DNA of 34,617 bases from an uncultured Lachnospiraceae bacterium (GTDB taxonomy: Bacteria; Bacillota; Clostridia; Lachnospirales; Lachnospiraceae), in assembly GCA_910578795.1 (NCBI GenBank), contig CAJTSD010000039.1:1-34617 (forward strand). Direction: 5' to 3'. Below are positions 7,100-16,240 of this stretch, piece after piece. The translations under genes and the position numbers were made by a program. The notes under the pieces are model-generated. The model was not told the DNA's origin and did not search any database. It saw nothing but the letters and a program-made list of their open reading frames with translations. Positions within the stretch are counted from its first letter, which is position 1, and every line of letters begins with the position of its first letter.

Positions 7100-9769
7100 T
7101 TAATCTGTATCCGACGCGGGAAGCGGAGTGTTTGCTGCTGCTGCTTCGGCAGCTGCAGCCGGATTTGCCCTTAGCTGCATTTCAAGCATCTGCTGTTGTA
7201 GAACTTCCTGTGCGTTTGGCAGCGCAAAGAAGGCTGCAGTGTGCGGACACATTTGAGTCGGATCCTGCGTGGGCGTTGTTTCGTCTGCGGCAGGAGGAGC
7301 GCTTGCAAGATTGCTGTCCTGAAGTCTTGCGGGGACTTCCTCTACGATAGAAGCGTTTTTGAAAGGACATTCCTCCGTGGCAGTAAGTCCTGAGTAGGTA
7401 CATACATTTGAGAAAGAGTGTACATCACAGTAGCCTGTGGGAACTGTACCTTCCGCAAAATATTCCGTAACAATACAACCGTCGCAGACGCCGGCAATCG
7501 GAAGTCTTCCTGATTTTGAGCATACTCTTGCAGTCACAATGCCGTTTGCCATAGGAAAGGCTTTATACTCAAGATTTTCATGTATTTTCGACATGACTGC
7601 TTTCCACATTTTCTTTGAAAGATTTTTTTCTGCTGACGAGGTCATATCGACATTGTTGTCATAGCCTGTCCAGGTCGTAGCCGTGTAGTATGGCGTAAAA
7701 CCAGCAAACCATACATCTTTATAGCTGGAAGTAGTGCCGGTTTTACCTGCAATCGCCATGTTGCCAAAGTTCACGGATCCTCCAGTACCAGAAGTAACGA
7801 CATCAACCATTGCGCTTGTAAGAAGCCATGCGGTTGATTCTTTGATAACCTGTGTTGTTTCAGGTACGGTGTTGTCAATCAGCACATTGCCGTCATGATC
7901 GACAATTTTTGTGTATAATTTTGGTTTGATATAAGTGCCGTTATTTGCGATGGCAGCATAAGCGGCGTTAAGCTCCATGTTGGTGACGCCGTCCGTGATA
8001 CCGCCAAGAGCGAGCGGTTGGTTGATATCGGAACTGATTGTTCCATCTTTTTCTACACGTTTGTCAACGAGTGTCGTAAAACCGAAGTTTTGCAGATAGT
8101 CAAATCCAAGCTGGGGCGAAATCTGTGTGAGCGTCTTAACTGCTACGATGTTTGCAGACTGTGCAATACCATAACGCAGGCTTAAAAATCCTCTATAGGA
8201 GCTGCCCCACCAGTTTCTGACTGGCCGTCCGCTTGCATAATTGAACGGGGCGTCATTTTGAACGTCTGCAAGTGTAAGTCCGGCACTGTCTAAAGCAGGT
8301 GCATAGGTTGATACTACTTTGAAGGTAGAGCCGGGCTGACGGGTAGTGTTGGAAGCTCGGTTTAGGGTACGGCTTGCTTCCTTAACGCCGCGTCCGCCGA
8401 CCATCGCAACAATATATCCGGTTGACTGGTCTTCAACAGTGATGGAAACCTGTGGTTGTGGTGTGAGTGTCACACGCTCACCGTCTACTTTATCCCCGCT
8501 TGACATCATTTCCGCCTTGTATGCTTCAATTGCCTCGTACGCTTCTTCCTTTGAATTGTAAAGGAGATTGAAACCGGGATTTTGTTCCTTATAATATGTC
8601 TTGAACATTTCCGTGCTGTGATTTTCTTTCTCACCGTTTGCTTTTTCGATTGTCAGCACATAGTTTAAATACCATTTCGTATTTTCAGGATAATTCTCTT
8701 CGTTTCCAAATACTTCATCGCAGATTGCCTGAATTTCAGGATCCTGTGTGGTATAGATGGTTAAGCCCCCGCTATATAAGAGATTATATGCCTGTGTTTC
8801 GTTAAAGCCTTTAATCTCTATGAGGTCAGCCAAAACCTGTTCTGTCACTTCGTCTACAAAGTATGTATAGACTGAGTTTGCATCGCTTTCCTCGTTTACG
8901 GCGGCAATTCTGCTATATACATCGTCCGCAATCGCTTCGTCGTACTCCGCCTGTGTGATAAAACCCTGCTTTTCCATATGGTCAAGCACAGACTTGCGTC
9001 TTTTGACATTTTCTTCGGGATGGGAAATGGGGTTGTACTTTGAAGGGTTTTGCGTGATGGCAGCGATTACGGCACATTCCGAAAGCGTAAGCTGATAGGG
9101 CTGTTTATTGAAATAGCGCATTGCCGCTGCTTTTACGCCAAGCGTATTTTGTCCAAGGTTGATGGTGTTCATGTAAATTTCCAAAATTTTTTCCTTGGGC
9201 ATTTCCTTCTCAAGTTCCATTGCGAGGGACTGCTCCTGTATTTTGCGCTTGATTTTCTGAATGGTGTTTTCATTTACCCAGTCATCAAAAACGTTGTTTT
9301 TGATGAGCTGTTGCGTAATGGTCGATGCACCCTGTGCAGATTTTCCTTTGGTTTTGATAAATTGAAAACCGGCGCGCACCATACTTTTCAGATCAATTCC
9401 GTTGTGGGAATAGAAGCGTTCATCCTCAATTGCAACAAAGGCATTGGCAAGGTGCTGCGGAATCTTTGACATATCTTCGTAGCTTCTGTTTGAGTTTGCA
9501 GCCACAAGCTTGGCAATATCGTTTCCCTTTGCGTCGTATACAACTGTAGCATAGCCTGTTGGCAGAACGGATGCGGGATTAATATCCGGAGCAGAAGAAA
9601 GAATACCTTTAAATATGCCAAGTCCTAAACATACTCCGATAACGACCGTGGAAAGTGCAGCAATAATCAGGAGCTTTAATGTAGTGACGACGACCATTTT
9701 TTTTAACTTTATTTTTTTTGAAGTCAGGGATTTCTGGATTTTGGAAATTCCTTTTTTCCCGTAATTCAT
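7100..9769 (-). CDS. Class A penicillin-binding protein (PBP1A type)
   Basis: Bifunctional peptidoglycan synthase of 889 residues. A cytoplasmic tail and one membrane helix (about 25-51) are followed by a GT51 glycosyltransferase domain with the catalytic Glu115 in EDERFY, GASTITQQL and a KILEIYMN motif. The transpeptidase domain shows STFK (Ser481, Lys484), SAN (538-540) and KTGT (from Lys676). A C-terminal extension is Cys-containing and ends in an Ala/Pro-rich tail. The start has a strong GGAGGTGA site. It acts outside the membrane, polymerizing and cross-linking lipid II. A single gene, ended by the shared terminator at 7047. Confidence 0.96.
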   Translation of the reverse strand: MNYGKKGISKIQKSLTSKKIKLKKMVVVTTLKLLIIAALSTVVIGVCLGLGIFKGILSSAPDINPASVLPTGYATVVYDAKGNDIAKLVAANSNRSYEDMSKIPQHLANAFVAIEDERFYSHNGIDLKSMVRAGFQFIKTKGKSAQGASTITQQLIKNNVFDDWVNENTIQKIKRKIQEQSLAMELEKEMPKEKILEIYMNTINLGQNTLGVKAAAMRYFNKQPYQLTLSECAVIAAITQNPSKYNPISHPEENVKRRKSVLDHMEKQGFITQAEYDEAIADDVYSRIAAVNEESDANSVYTYFVDEVTEQVLADLIEIKGFNETQAYNLLYSGGLTIYTTQDPEIQAICDEVFGNEENYPENTKWYLNYVLTIEKANGEKENHSTEMFKTYYKEQNPGFNLLYNSKEEAYEAIEAYKAEMMSSGDKVDGERVTLTPQPQVSITVEDQSTGYIVAMVGGRGVKEASRTLNRASNTTRQPGSTFKVVSTYAPALDSAGLTLADVQNDAPFNYASGRPVRNWWGSSYRGFLSLRYGIAQSANIVAVKTLTQISPQLGFDYLQNFGFTTLVDKRVEKDGTISSDINQPLALGGITDGVTNMELNAAYAAIANNGTYIKPKLYTKIVDHDGNVLIDNTVPETTQVIKESTAWLLTSAMVDVVTSGTGGSVNFGNMAIAGKTGTTSSYKDVWFAGFTPYYTATTWTGYDNNVDMTSSAEKNLSKKMWKAVMSKIHENLEYKAFPMANGIVTARVCSKSGRLPIAGVCDGCIVTEYFAEGTVPTGYCDVHSFSNVCTYSGLTATEECPFKNASIVEEVPARLQDSNLASAPPAADETTPTQDPTQMCPHTAAFFALPNAQEVLQQQMLEMQLRANPAAAAEAAAANTPLPASDTD

Positions 9770-9972
9770 TGAGTCACCTCCAAATTAAGTAATGCAATAA
9801 CTAAAATATGTAACATAAAATGCCTTTGGCATTCTACTCATTATAACAAATTATGGAAGTGAAATAAAGGCTTTTTTTAATTATAGCCGTATGACTTACT
9901 TTTTATGCGGACATGTGTTATATTTATTATACCTTTGTATGGTTGAAAGCCTTTGGAACAGGAGAGATTTTT

Positions 9973-10620
9973 ATGGTGGAAAAAATGGAATATGACGATT
10001 TTTTAATGCTTGTTAAAGGAGCAGAAGCAGAGATTGTAGAGAAGAAATCGAGGTTTATAGCGACGGTGAAACCTGTAGAAAATGAGGAGGAAGCGGTAGC
10101 ATTTATAGATGAAATGAAAAAGAAGTATTATGATGCAAGACATAACTGTTCGGCTTTTGTGATTGGAAGCAGGGCTGAACTTACAAGGAGCAGCGATGAC
10201 GGAGAGCCGGGTGGTACTGCCGGCAGACCAATGCTGGAGGTGCTTTTAGGGAGTGGAATCAGGAATATAGCAGTGGTTGTGACGCGGTATTTTGGCGGAA
10301 CACTTTTGGGGACAGGAGGGTTAGTCAGGGCTTACTCGGGCGTGGTAAAAGAAGCGCTTACATTGTGCGAGACAGCAAGGCAGCGCTTTGGCGTAAAATT
10401 GAGGATAAAGACCGATTACAATGCCGTCGGTAAAATACAGTATCTACTTGCAAATAAAAAAATTGATGTGATGGACAGTATGTATGCCGCAGATGTAGAG
10501 CTGACGGTCATAGCTCCGATAGAAGAGTATGACCGTCTTTGTAAGGACATAACAGAAGCAACTGGTGCACGTGCGAAACTTGAAGAAATTGAGCGTTTGT
10601 ATTATACGGACGGCGTCTGA
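9973..10620 (+). CDS. yigZ: YigZ/IMPACT family protein
   Basis: Protein of 215 residues with a two-domain YigZ layout. The N-terminal UPF0029/IMPACT domain carries HNCSAFVIG, SSDDGEPGGTAGRPML and VVTRYFGGTLLGTGGLVRAY, followed by a C-terminal DUF1949-like domain. The role in bacteria is not firmly known; eukaryotic IMPACT relatives act on GCN1/GCN2 translational control. ATG 9973 is chosen over ATG 9913 because CAGGAGAG lies 7 bases before it. It converges on the split host gene, with only 12 bases between stop codons and no visible terminator. Confidence 0.93.
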   Translation: MVEKMEYDDFLMLVKGAEAEIVEKKSRFIATVKPVENEEEAVAFIDEMKKKYYDARHNCSAFVIGSRAELTRSSDDGEPGGTAGRPMLEVLLGSGIRNIAVVVTRYFGGTLLGTGGLVRAYSGVVKEALTLCETARQRFGVKLRIKTDYNAVGKIQYLLANKKIDVMDSMYAADVELTVIAPIEEYDRLCKDITEATGARAKLEEIERLYYTDGV

Positions 10621-10632
10621 AAGGATATGAAT

Positions 10633-11213
10633 TTAAGGTTCTGAAATCCGGCTTACACCGACAAAGATTTCGGATATTTTATACCAAGTCGGATAATCTA
10701 CAATGCCGTTGGCAGGCAGTCCGAAAATGCGCTGGAATGTACGTACGGCGTTGGCAGTACCGCTGCCAAAAACACCGTCCTCTGCGATAGTTGGGAGAGC
10801 AGGATAGTTTTGTGCAATGCGGTTAAGCTGCTGCTGCATTTGCAATACTTTCTGCCCCGAAGAGCCGATGGTCAGGTCATACCCTGGCCATGAGGAGGGC
10901 ACGCCTGAAATATAGGAAGTAGAGTTGATATACATATCGCTTCCATAATAATAGCGTATGATTTCAATCGGCGTATACCCCTGATCGCCAAGATATTTGC
11001 TGCCCCATTGTGAGAGCCCTTTGCACGTGGTACGGTTGCCGTCGCAGTAGGACGTGAATATCGGCTGGCGCACGCCCGGGCGTGAGAGGTAATTTGAAAA
11101 AATGGAATCTACAATACGACTCACGTTCTCATAAATGTTTCTGCCGTGTATCCACTTTTGGTCATAGGCGGTGGAGGAGGTAATCGTGAAATTATAGCCT
11201 TGATTCCGGTACC
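10633..11213 (-). pseudogene. 3' part of split SpoIID-like/peptidoglycan-binding gene
   Basis: Encodes the C-terminal 190 residues of a host protein whose N-terminal half is at 33420-34111. It covers the end of a SpoIID/LytB-like domain (TSSTAYDQ, then GLSQWGSKYLGDQGYTPIEI and YYYG) and a peptidoglycan-binding domain of the PG_binding_1 type (LQQQLNRIA..., DGVFGSGTANAVRTFQ). A GTG at 11226 could allow weak translation from element DNA, but no real start or promoter belongs to this half. Joining at the shared 10 bp restores WYRNQGYNFTITSS in frame, for a 420-residue product. Spore or cell-wall remodelling is the likely role of the intact protein. Confidence 0.88.
11204..11213 (+). repeat. Left attachment core (attL)
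   Basis: TTCCGGTACC, identical to 33420-33429. It marks where the host gene stops matching its 5' half. By symmetry of the joined element ends, the strand exchange is predicted at the AC of 11211-11212. Confidence 0.85.
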
Positions 11214-11362
11214 CCGAAACCGCCACTCATTGAGGGTTCCCGCAGCGTTGTGCTGGACGAGCTGGTGATTCGGCGGAATGGGAGGAAAGGGAGGGGATGA
11301 GATGCGGGCAGGCATAAGGAGATTTCGGCAAGTCAGAGGCAGTGTCAAATACTTCGAAAATC

Positions 11363-11391
11363 TTGAATATTAAGCAAAAAAATGATATGAT
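11363..11391 (+). promoter_or_regulatory. Promoter of the Rpn-like gene
   Basis: TTGAAT (11363-11368), 17 bases, TATGAT (11386-11391), about 30 bases before ATG 11420. The preceding 150 bases of element DNA (11214-11362) hold no gene that I can support. Confidence 0.6.
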
Positions 11392-11419
11392 AAAAACACA
11401 AACAGGAAGGGGATAAGGT

Positions 11420-12373
11420 ATGGCAACTATATATGACGGGGCATTTCGGACAATCTTAAATGACTGTCGGAAGCTGATTATTCCTGTAATCAATGAAATT
11501 TTCGGGGAAACATATACGGGGGAAGAGGAAATCCGCTTTTCCCCCAACGAGCATTTTTTAGACCAGCAGGACGAGGCAGATAAAGAGCGGATTACGGACA
11601 CGAATTTTACAGTTCTCGGGAAGGTGCCAAAGAAATACCATGTTGAGTGCGAAAGCAGCCTGCCGGATGGGAAAATCACGGTAAGGCTTTTTGAGTACGA
11701 TGCCCAAATAGCGCTTGATGAGGGCGAGGTTATGGAGGAGACACTGACCGTTACATTTCCAAATACGGCGGTTTTGTACTTACGGACTTACAAAAAGACA
11801 CCGGATAAAATGAAATATGTGATTGTCACGCCGGGCGGAACAGTCATGTATGATGTGCCAATCATGAAGGTACAGGCATATACACTGAATGATATTTTTG
11901 AAAAAGGTTTGCTGATGCTGATTCCGTTTTACATTTTTTCACATGAGAAAGGGTTTCCGGAGTATAATAGTAATGGGCAGAAACTGGCAGAACTGAAGGC
12001 AGAATATCAGAAAATCTTGGAAAGGCTTGACGAACTGGAACAGTGGGGGATGATTGGAGCATTTGACAAGCGGACAATCATAGAGCTTTCCAGTGATGTG
12101 ATTAAGGAGATTGCACAAAAGTATGAGAATGTGCAGAAAGGTGTAGGTGATATGATGAGTGGAGCATTGATTGAAACAAGTGCAAGAACTATATTGAATC
12201 AGGGAATAAGTCAGGGAATAAGTCAGGGAAGGCTTCAGGGGATTAGTCAAAATCAGAGAGAGACAGCACTCAGGATGTTAAAAAGAGGAAAAATGACAGT
12301 TGAGGAAATTGCAGAGGATACAGGTCTTGACATTGAGGAAGTAGAACAGCTTGCAGGACTTCAGACAGTGTAG
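11420..12373 (+). CDS. Rpn/PD-(D/E)XK family nuclease-like protein
   Basis: Protein of 317 residues resembling the Rpn (recombination-promoting nuclease) group, formerly annotated as transposase. The N-terminal 170 residues have the expected layout (DGAFRTILND, KYHVECESS, LFEYDAQIAL), in which the acidic residues could belong to the active site, though I cannot place it with certainty. A helical middle with a coiled coil follows. The C-terminus has the glutamine-rich QGISQ repeat leading into the typical terminal HTH-like segment (MTVEEIAEDTGLDIEEVEQL). It is the first gene inside the left end of the element, with its own promoter and terminator. Confidence 0.7.
   Translation: MATIYDGAFRTILNDCRKLIIPVINEIFGETYTGEEEIRFSPNEHFLDQQDEADKERITDTNFTVLGKVPKKYHVECESSLPDGKITVRLFEYDAQIALDEGEVMEETLTVTFPNTAVLYLRTYKKTPDKMKYVIVTPGGTVMYDVPIMKVQAYTLNDIFEKGLLMLIPFYIFSHEKGFPEYNSNGQKLAELKAEYQKILERLDELEQWGMIGAFDKRTIIELSSDVIKEIAQKYENVQKGVGDMMSGALIETSARTILNQGISQGISQGRLQGISQNQRETALRMLKRGKMTVEEIAEDTGLDIEEVEQLAGLQTV
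12199..12229 (+). repeat. 12-bp tandem repeat in the Rpn-like gene
   Basis: TCAGGGAATAAG occurs twice exactly, followed by a partial third copy. The in-frame unit encodes the repeating QGIS segment, so the length could change by slippage without a frameshift. Confidence 0.75.
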
Positions 12374-12407
12374 GTCAGCAGGGCGAAATTTTATATTGCA
12401 GCCATAA

Positions 12408-12451
12408 AGCAGGGAATTACGGATGATTCAGATTTGGTTCCCTGCTTTTTT
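12408..12451 (+). terminator. Terminator after the Rpn-like gene
   Basis: AGCAGGGAA (12408-12416) pairs with TTCCCTGCT (12438-12446), followed by a run of T to 12451. Confidence 0.8.
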
Positions 12452-12487
12452 GCGGCATTTTCTTGGAAAAAGAATTATCAAAACGAT

Positions 12488-12516
12488 TTGCATTGTCATT
12501 TAAAATATTGTATATT
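12488..12516 (+). promoter_or_regulatory. Putative promoter of the DUF4143 ATPase gene
   Basis: TTGCAT (12488-12493), 17 bases, TATATT (12511-12516). A short hairpin CGCAGA/TCTGCG (12565-12583) lies in the leader before ATG 12610. Confidence 0.45.
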
Positions 12517-12609
12517 TGAATAAACATGGCAGCTATGTCAAAAATATTCAATAAAAAACAATGCCGCAGACAATAAATCTGCGCGTTTTCGTAAAAATGG
12601 GAGATTGAA

Positions 12610-13863
12610 ATGGGAATTAAAAGGGATAAGTATTTGAATGACTTGATTAACAGAATGCATAACGGAATGATTAAGGTCGTGACAGGTATCAGAAGATGCG
12701 GGAAGTCTTATCTGCTTTTCCGTATTTTTAAAGGTTATCTGATTGAACAGGGCGTTTTGGAGTCGCATATTATTTCGATTGAACTGGACCAAAGGAAAGA
12801 TAAAAAATATCGTGACCCGGATACCATACTGGATTACATTGAATCGCGCATTTCGGATGAAGAACAGTATTATATTTTACTGGATGAGGTTCAGATGCTA
12901 GGGGAATTTGAAGAGGTTTTAAATTCCCTGCTCCATATTCAAAATGCGGATATTTATGTCACTGGAAGTAATTCAAAGTTCCTGTCAAAGGATGTGATTA
13001 CGGAATTTCGGGGAAGGGGGGATGAAATCCATGTTTATCCGCTGACATTTAAGGAATTTATGCAGGTATATGATGGTGATTTGTATCACGGATGGGCACA
13101 ATACATGGTTTATGGCGGGCTGCCCCTTACCGTAACGATGAAAACGGAAGAACAGAAAATTCTTTATCTGACGAAATTGTTTGATGAGACGTATTTAAAG
13201 GACATCATTGAGAGGCATCGTATTGAGAAAGCGCAGGAATTGGAGGATTTGGTTCATATTTTGGCATCCGCTATCGGTTCTCCCACAAATGTGCCAAAGA
13301 TTGAGGCAACCTTTAAAAGCGTGATACAGTCCGACATAAGCGCCAACACAATTCGGCAGTATATAGAATATTTGGAGGACGCATTTGTCATAAATAAGGC
13401 AAACCGCTACAATGTCAAGGGAAGGAAATATATTGGAACGCCTGTTAAATATTATTTTGAGGATGTTGGTCTTAGAAATGCGAAACTGGGGTTCCGGCAG
13501 ATTGAAGAGACACACATTATGGAGAATATCATATATAACGAGTTGCGCAGCAGGGGATATTCCGTAGATGTGGGCATCGTGGAAAAAAGGAGCACAGACA
13601 GTGGGGGAAAATCGAAGCGGACGCAGTTGGAGATTGATTTTGTGGCAAATTTGGGAAGCAGACGTTATTATATTCAGTCCGCATTCCGTATGCCGACAGA
13701 GGAAAAACGCCTTCAGGAAAAAGCGCCCCTTGTTCAGGTGAACGATTTCTTTAAGAAGATTATAATCGTAAAAGATATTGTAACTGTTACTAGGGATGAA
13801 ATGGGGATTACTACGATGAGTATCTATGATTTTTTACTGAAAGAAAACAGCTTGGAGCTTTAG
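12610..13863 (+). CDS. AAA ATPase with DUF4143 domain
   Basis: Protein of 417 residues. Walker A is GIRRCGKS at 26-33 and Walker B is YILLDEVQ with D92/E93. A sensor-like TGSNSKFLS and the family signature EFRGRGDEIHVYPLTFKEF follow, then a DUF4143 C-terminal domain with a nuclease-like LEIDFVA segment. This family is very common in Firmicutes and Bacteroidetes, often in accessory regions, but its role is not established. The start follows GGGAGATTGAA. It stands alone between a terminated Rpn gene and a TA pair with its own promoter. Confidence 0.88.
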   Translation: MGIKRDKYLNDLINRMHNGMIKVVTGIRRCGKSYLLFRIFKGYLIEQGVLESHIISIELDQRKDKKYRDPDTILDYIESRISDEEQYYILLDEVQMLGEFEEVLNSLLHIQNADIYVTGSNSKFLSKDVITEFRGRGDEIHVYPLTFKEFMQVYDGDLYHGWAQYMVYGGLPLTVTMKTEEQKILYLTKLFDETYLKDIIERHRIEKAQELEDLVHILASAIGSPTNVPKIEATFKSVIQSDISANTIRQYIEYLEDAFVINKANRYNVKGRKYIGTPVKYYFEDVGLRNAKLGFRQIEETHIMENIIYNELRSRGYSVDVGIVEKRSTDSGGKSKRTQLEIDFVANLGSRRYYIQSAFRMPTEEKRLQEKAPLVQVNDFFKKIIIVKDIVTVTRDEMGITTMSIYDFLLKENSLEL

Positions 13864-13902
13864 GAGAGATAGGGTGTGACAGACGGGGAATTTGAAAAAT
13901 AC

Positions 13903-13931
13903 TTGTATAGCCTGATTGATTTGTATATAAT
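13903..13931 (+). promoter_or_regulatory. Promoter of the toxin-antitoxin pair
   Basis: TTGTAT (13903-13908), 17 bases, TATAAT (13926-13931), about 65 bases before the antitoxin start. An antitoxin operator would be expected here but no clear palindrome is visible. Confidence 0.6.
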
Positions 13932-13996
13932 GTATTCAAATAAACAGTGCTTAAATGTCTGTTTTATTTAACTTGATTTTATGAGGAAGTGATAAA

Positions 13997-14239
13997 ATGA
14001 CACAAATGAAAGAAAGGGCAATCGAAATGATTCAGCGTATACCCGATGATGATATGCTTTATGTAATTAATATTCTTCAAAATTTGGAACAAATGACAAC
14101 AAAAAAAGAAACAGACAGAGAACAGGCTATGGCAGCGTTCCAAGATTTATTGAAATATAGAGGACGACTGCCAAAAGATTTTGACGAGGACAAGGAATTG
14201 GCAGAGGCTAGGGAGGAAAGGTATGGTAATATTGGTTGA
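13997..14239 (+). CDS. Putative antitoxin of a PIN-type TA module
   Basis: Small charged protein of 80 residues, with a helical N-terminal part (AIEMIQRIPDDDMLYVINIL) and an acidic, flexible C-terminal tail (DFDEDKELAEAREERY) of the kind that wraps around a toxin. I do not recognise the exact family. Its last 17 bases overlap the start of a PIN-domain gene, the usual arrangement of antitoxin then toxin. A GAGGAAG site precedes ATG 13997. Confidence 0.7.
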   Translation: MTQMKERAIEMIQRIPDDDMLYVINILQNLEQMTTKKETDREQAMAAFQDLLKYRGRLPKDFDEDKELAEAREERYGNIG

Positions 14240-14714
14240 CACGAATATCTTTATGGATATTATTGCTAATCGTGAACCGTATGCGGAGTATGCTAAAGAG
14301 ATATTGGAAAAATGCGCTAAAATAGAGGTCATTGGAATCATGGCTGCGCACAGCATTCCAAATCTGTTTTATATTTTAAGAAAAGATTTTAGCCAAAAAG
14401 AACGAAGGGATTTATTAAAGAATTTGTGTTCTGTATTTCGCATTTCTGATTTGAATGAGAAAAAAATATTGGAGGCATTGGATAATGAGCAGTTTTTAGA
14501 TTTTGAGGATTGCTTACAGGAGGAATGTGCAGTAGAAGAATTGGCAGATTATATTGTGACGAGAAATCCGAATGACTTTACGCAATCAAGGGTACAAGTG
14601 ATTGCACCGGATGAATTTTTAAGTGTGATTAGGGTGGTGGACTTTGGTTCGCTACCCCTTATTTATCCCTGTTCCATAGCCTCCAGTTCTTCCATCGTTT
14701 TTACGATTCCCTGA
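14223..14714 (+). CDS. PIN-domain toxin (VapC-like ribonuclease)
   Basis: The PIN domain begins MVILVDTNIFMD, with the first catalytic Asp at residue 6, and continues with the family's later acidic segment LDFEDCLQ and the end motif TRNPNDF. PIN toxins cut RNA with a metal ion bound by these acids. ATG 14223 is chosen because GGGAGGAAAG lies just before it. The normal fold should end near VIAPDEFLSVI (about residue 138). The last 25 or so residues are read from DNA that on the other strand is a gene remnant, so the natural stop codon was probably lost at a junction. Confidence 0.78.
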   Translation: MVILVDTNIFMDIIANREPYAEYAKEILEKCAKIEVIGIMAAHSIPNLFYILRKDFSQKERRDLLKNLCSVFRISDLNEKKILEALDNEQFLDFEDCLQEECAVEELADYIVTRNPNDFTQSRVQVIAPDEFLSVIRVVDFGSLPLIYPCSIASSSSIVFTIP

Positions 14715-14749
14715 CCGTTTTTGATTTGTTGGCTGGCTTTGCGCAGTTG
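14663..14749 (-). pseudogene. Remnant of an unidentified gene (C-terminal 28 codons)
   Basis: The minus strand reads QLRKASQQIKNGQGIVKTME, then ELEAMEQG and a stop. It is preceded in frame by a stop codon (ATG-TAA). The codon use and amino acid pattern look like real protein, similar to the C-terminal tail of small antitoxins, but the rest is missing. The DNA from 14750 to 14966 between it and the relaxase holds no supported gene. Confidence 0.4.
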
Positions 14750-14966
14750 TTACATGTTGGAATTGGAATAAAAAGGTTCCAAGCGGGGTAGCACACATTT
14801 CATCATCAAATAGAAGGCTTACAGTAGCCATCACAACACATCCTCGCGCTCTATGCCTATCATACTGCGGAATGGACTGCAGGAATTATCATTATTTTCC
14901 TTTCAAATATAGTATATGAAGAATAAACAAAATAAAGCGATGCTTGATTTTTCGCTAATGCATTAT

Positions 14967-15530
14967 TTACGTATCAGTTGGAATACTGTCAAAGACTTCT
15001 GCCATCACAATCCTGTCCAGCCGTTCTTGGCGCTTCTTTGTTGCGGTTTTATTCTCATGCCGCTTTTTCCCTGTCTTAAAGTTCACGGTATTGACCGCGA
15101 AATGCACATGGAGATGCTTTTCGGTATCGTCCGGTCTGTGGACGCCGTAATATACCTGAAATCCGTCATCATAGAAATCCTGCGCCATGCTGCGCGCGAT
15201 TTCCTCAACGGGAATGTCATTTTCATAAATTGCCTCCTGCGCCTCGTCGGAAAACGAATATATTTCATGGTCGATATAACGCCCGAAGTTGCCTTTGCGC
15301 TCATGCAGCAGTTGGACGCACCGGAACTGTCTGATTGTCATGTCGATGCCTGTAAAGCTGGTTGCACCCATTGCCCCGCGGCAGATTAGGTCATCCTTGG
15401 ACATCCCGTTTTCGCGGGCGATATATCGGATTACGTTTTTGATGGAGTCTTGGGTTTGGTAATTGTCTTTTCCTGCTTTGTTGAGCAGTATGCCGCCTGT
15501 CTGCGGCATGTCAGTTGTCCGTGTCATCAT
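14967..15530 (-). CDS. Relaxase N-terminal domain (truncated mobilization protein)
   Basis: Protein of 187 residues from a strong GGGAGGAA site. It contains a relaxase/mobilization nuclease domain with a candidate catalytic Tyr near the N-terminus (VIRYIARENG) and the metal-binding histidine motif KHLHVHFAVNTVN. In mobilization such enzymes nick oriT and bind the 5' end. Family members usually run to 400 residues or more; this one stops shortly after the histidine motif and DNA beyond it looks degraded, so it is probably broken. It overlaps the MobC-like gene by four bases (ATGA). Confidence 0.78.
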   Translation of the reverse strand: MMTRTTDMPQTGGILLNKAGKDNYQTQDSIKNVIRYIARENGMSKDDLICRGAMGATSFTGIDMTIRQFRCVQLLHERKGNFGRYIDHEIYSFSDEAQEAIYENDIPVEEIARSMAQDFYDDGFQVYYGVHRPDDTEKHLHVHFAVNTVNFKTGKKRHENKTATKKRQERLDRIVMAEVFDSIPTDT

Positions 15531-15913
15531 AAATTCCTCCCAAATTCGGATTGTTTTTTTTGCATGTAAGTGATTAAATGATTATCCTGTACCTCAAATT
15601 CAGTTGCGCGTGCACTGGAAGTCGATTCTATTGAGCGGTAAAGTCCGTTTACCAGATTCCAAAGTTCGACAGCGTCGGGTATGAGCTGCAGGAGCTCATG
15701 TTTATCGTCCATGCAGCGTGTGAGCATATAGCTGCTGAGTGTCATGCCGTATAATCTCGCTTTCTCCTGCAATTCTTTCTTCTGTTCTTTGGAAACCCTT
15801 ATCTTGATTTCCGAGTTTTTATTATTTTTATGTATTGTGTTATAACTTTTTATCTTTTTAGGGTTATTATTAAAGTTATTATTCTTTTTTATATTATCAT
15901 TTGATACTATCAT
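15527..15913 (-). CDS. MobC-like relaxosome accessory protein
   Basis: Protein of 128 residues. An Asn/Lys-rich N-terminal tail precedes a ribbon-helix-helix-type DNA-binding region (EIKIRVSKEQKKELQEKARL, then GMTLSSYMLTRCMDD), as in plasmid mobilization MobC proteins, which bind oriT and help the relaxase. The C-terminal part is helical. It starts after GAGGAGGT and overlaps the relaxase start by ATGA, so translation is coupled. The AT-rich tail may be a slippery addition. Confidence 0.78.
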   Translation of the reverse strand: MIVSNDNIKKNNNFNNNPKKIKSYNTIHKNNKNSEIKIRVSKEQKKELQEKARLYGMTLSSYMLTRCMDDKHELLQLIPDAVELWNLVNGLYRSIESTSSARATEFEVQDNHLITYMQKKQSEFGRNL

Positions 15914-16240
15914 TATCTCTCTATACCTCCTCTTACTCCTGTTATTAAGATGATAAAGTTCCTTTATAAGGCATCTCTTGATAGCAGGTACGCAGATTTC
16001 TTATTTTTTTGCCATCAAATTATTTCCCTCTTTTGATGTGACTGTTTTCTCCTCTCCTTTTTTGTGGGAACAATGCTTTTTTGATGATTATCAGTGTGTA
16101 GGTTTGGAAATAAAAAATAATTATTTTTGAAAACACTTTAACAGGAAGATAATGACAGACCATGAATGGTATTGAATGGTCATGAGTGAAAAAATGAAAG
16201 GATGTTTTTAGGACTGTTTTGGTTCGGAAAGGGGTAATAG
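15914..16240. other. Candidate oriT/regulatory region
   Basis: A 327-base AT-rich non-coding stretch between the divergent MobC-like and excisionase-like genes. It holds ATAAAG/CTTTAT with a 3-base loop (15953-15967), and GACCAT/ATGGTC (16158-16163 with 16176-16181) around a repeated GAATGGT. A transfer origin commonly lies just upstream of mobC-relaxase, so one of these is a candidate. No nick site can be identified by eye. Confidence 0.35.

Noticed and set aside
12199..12229. Short tandem repeats as a CRISPR array
   Set aside because: The unit is 12 bp, without spacers, and encodes the QGIS repeat; no CRISPR array or cas gene was seen in the window.
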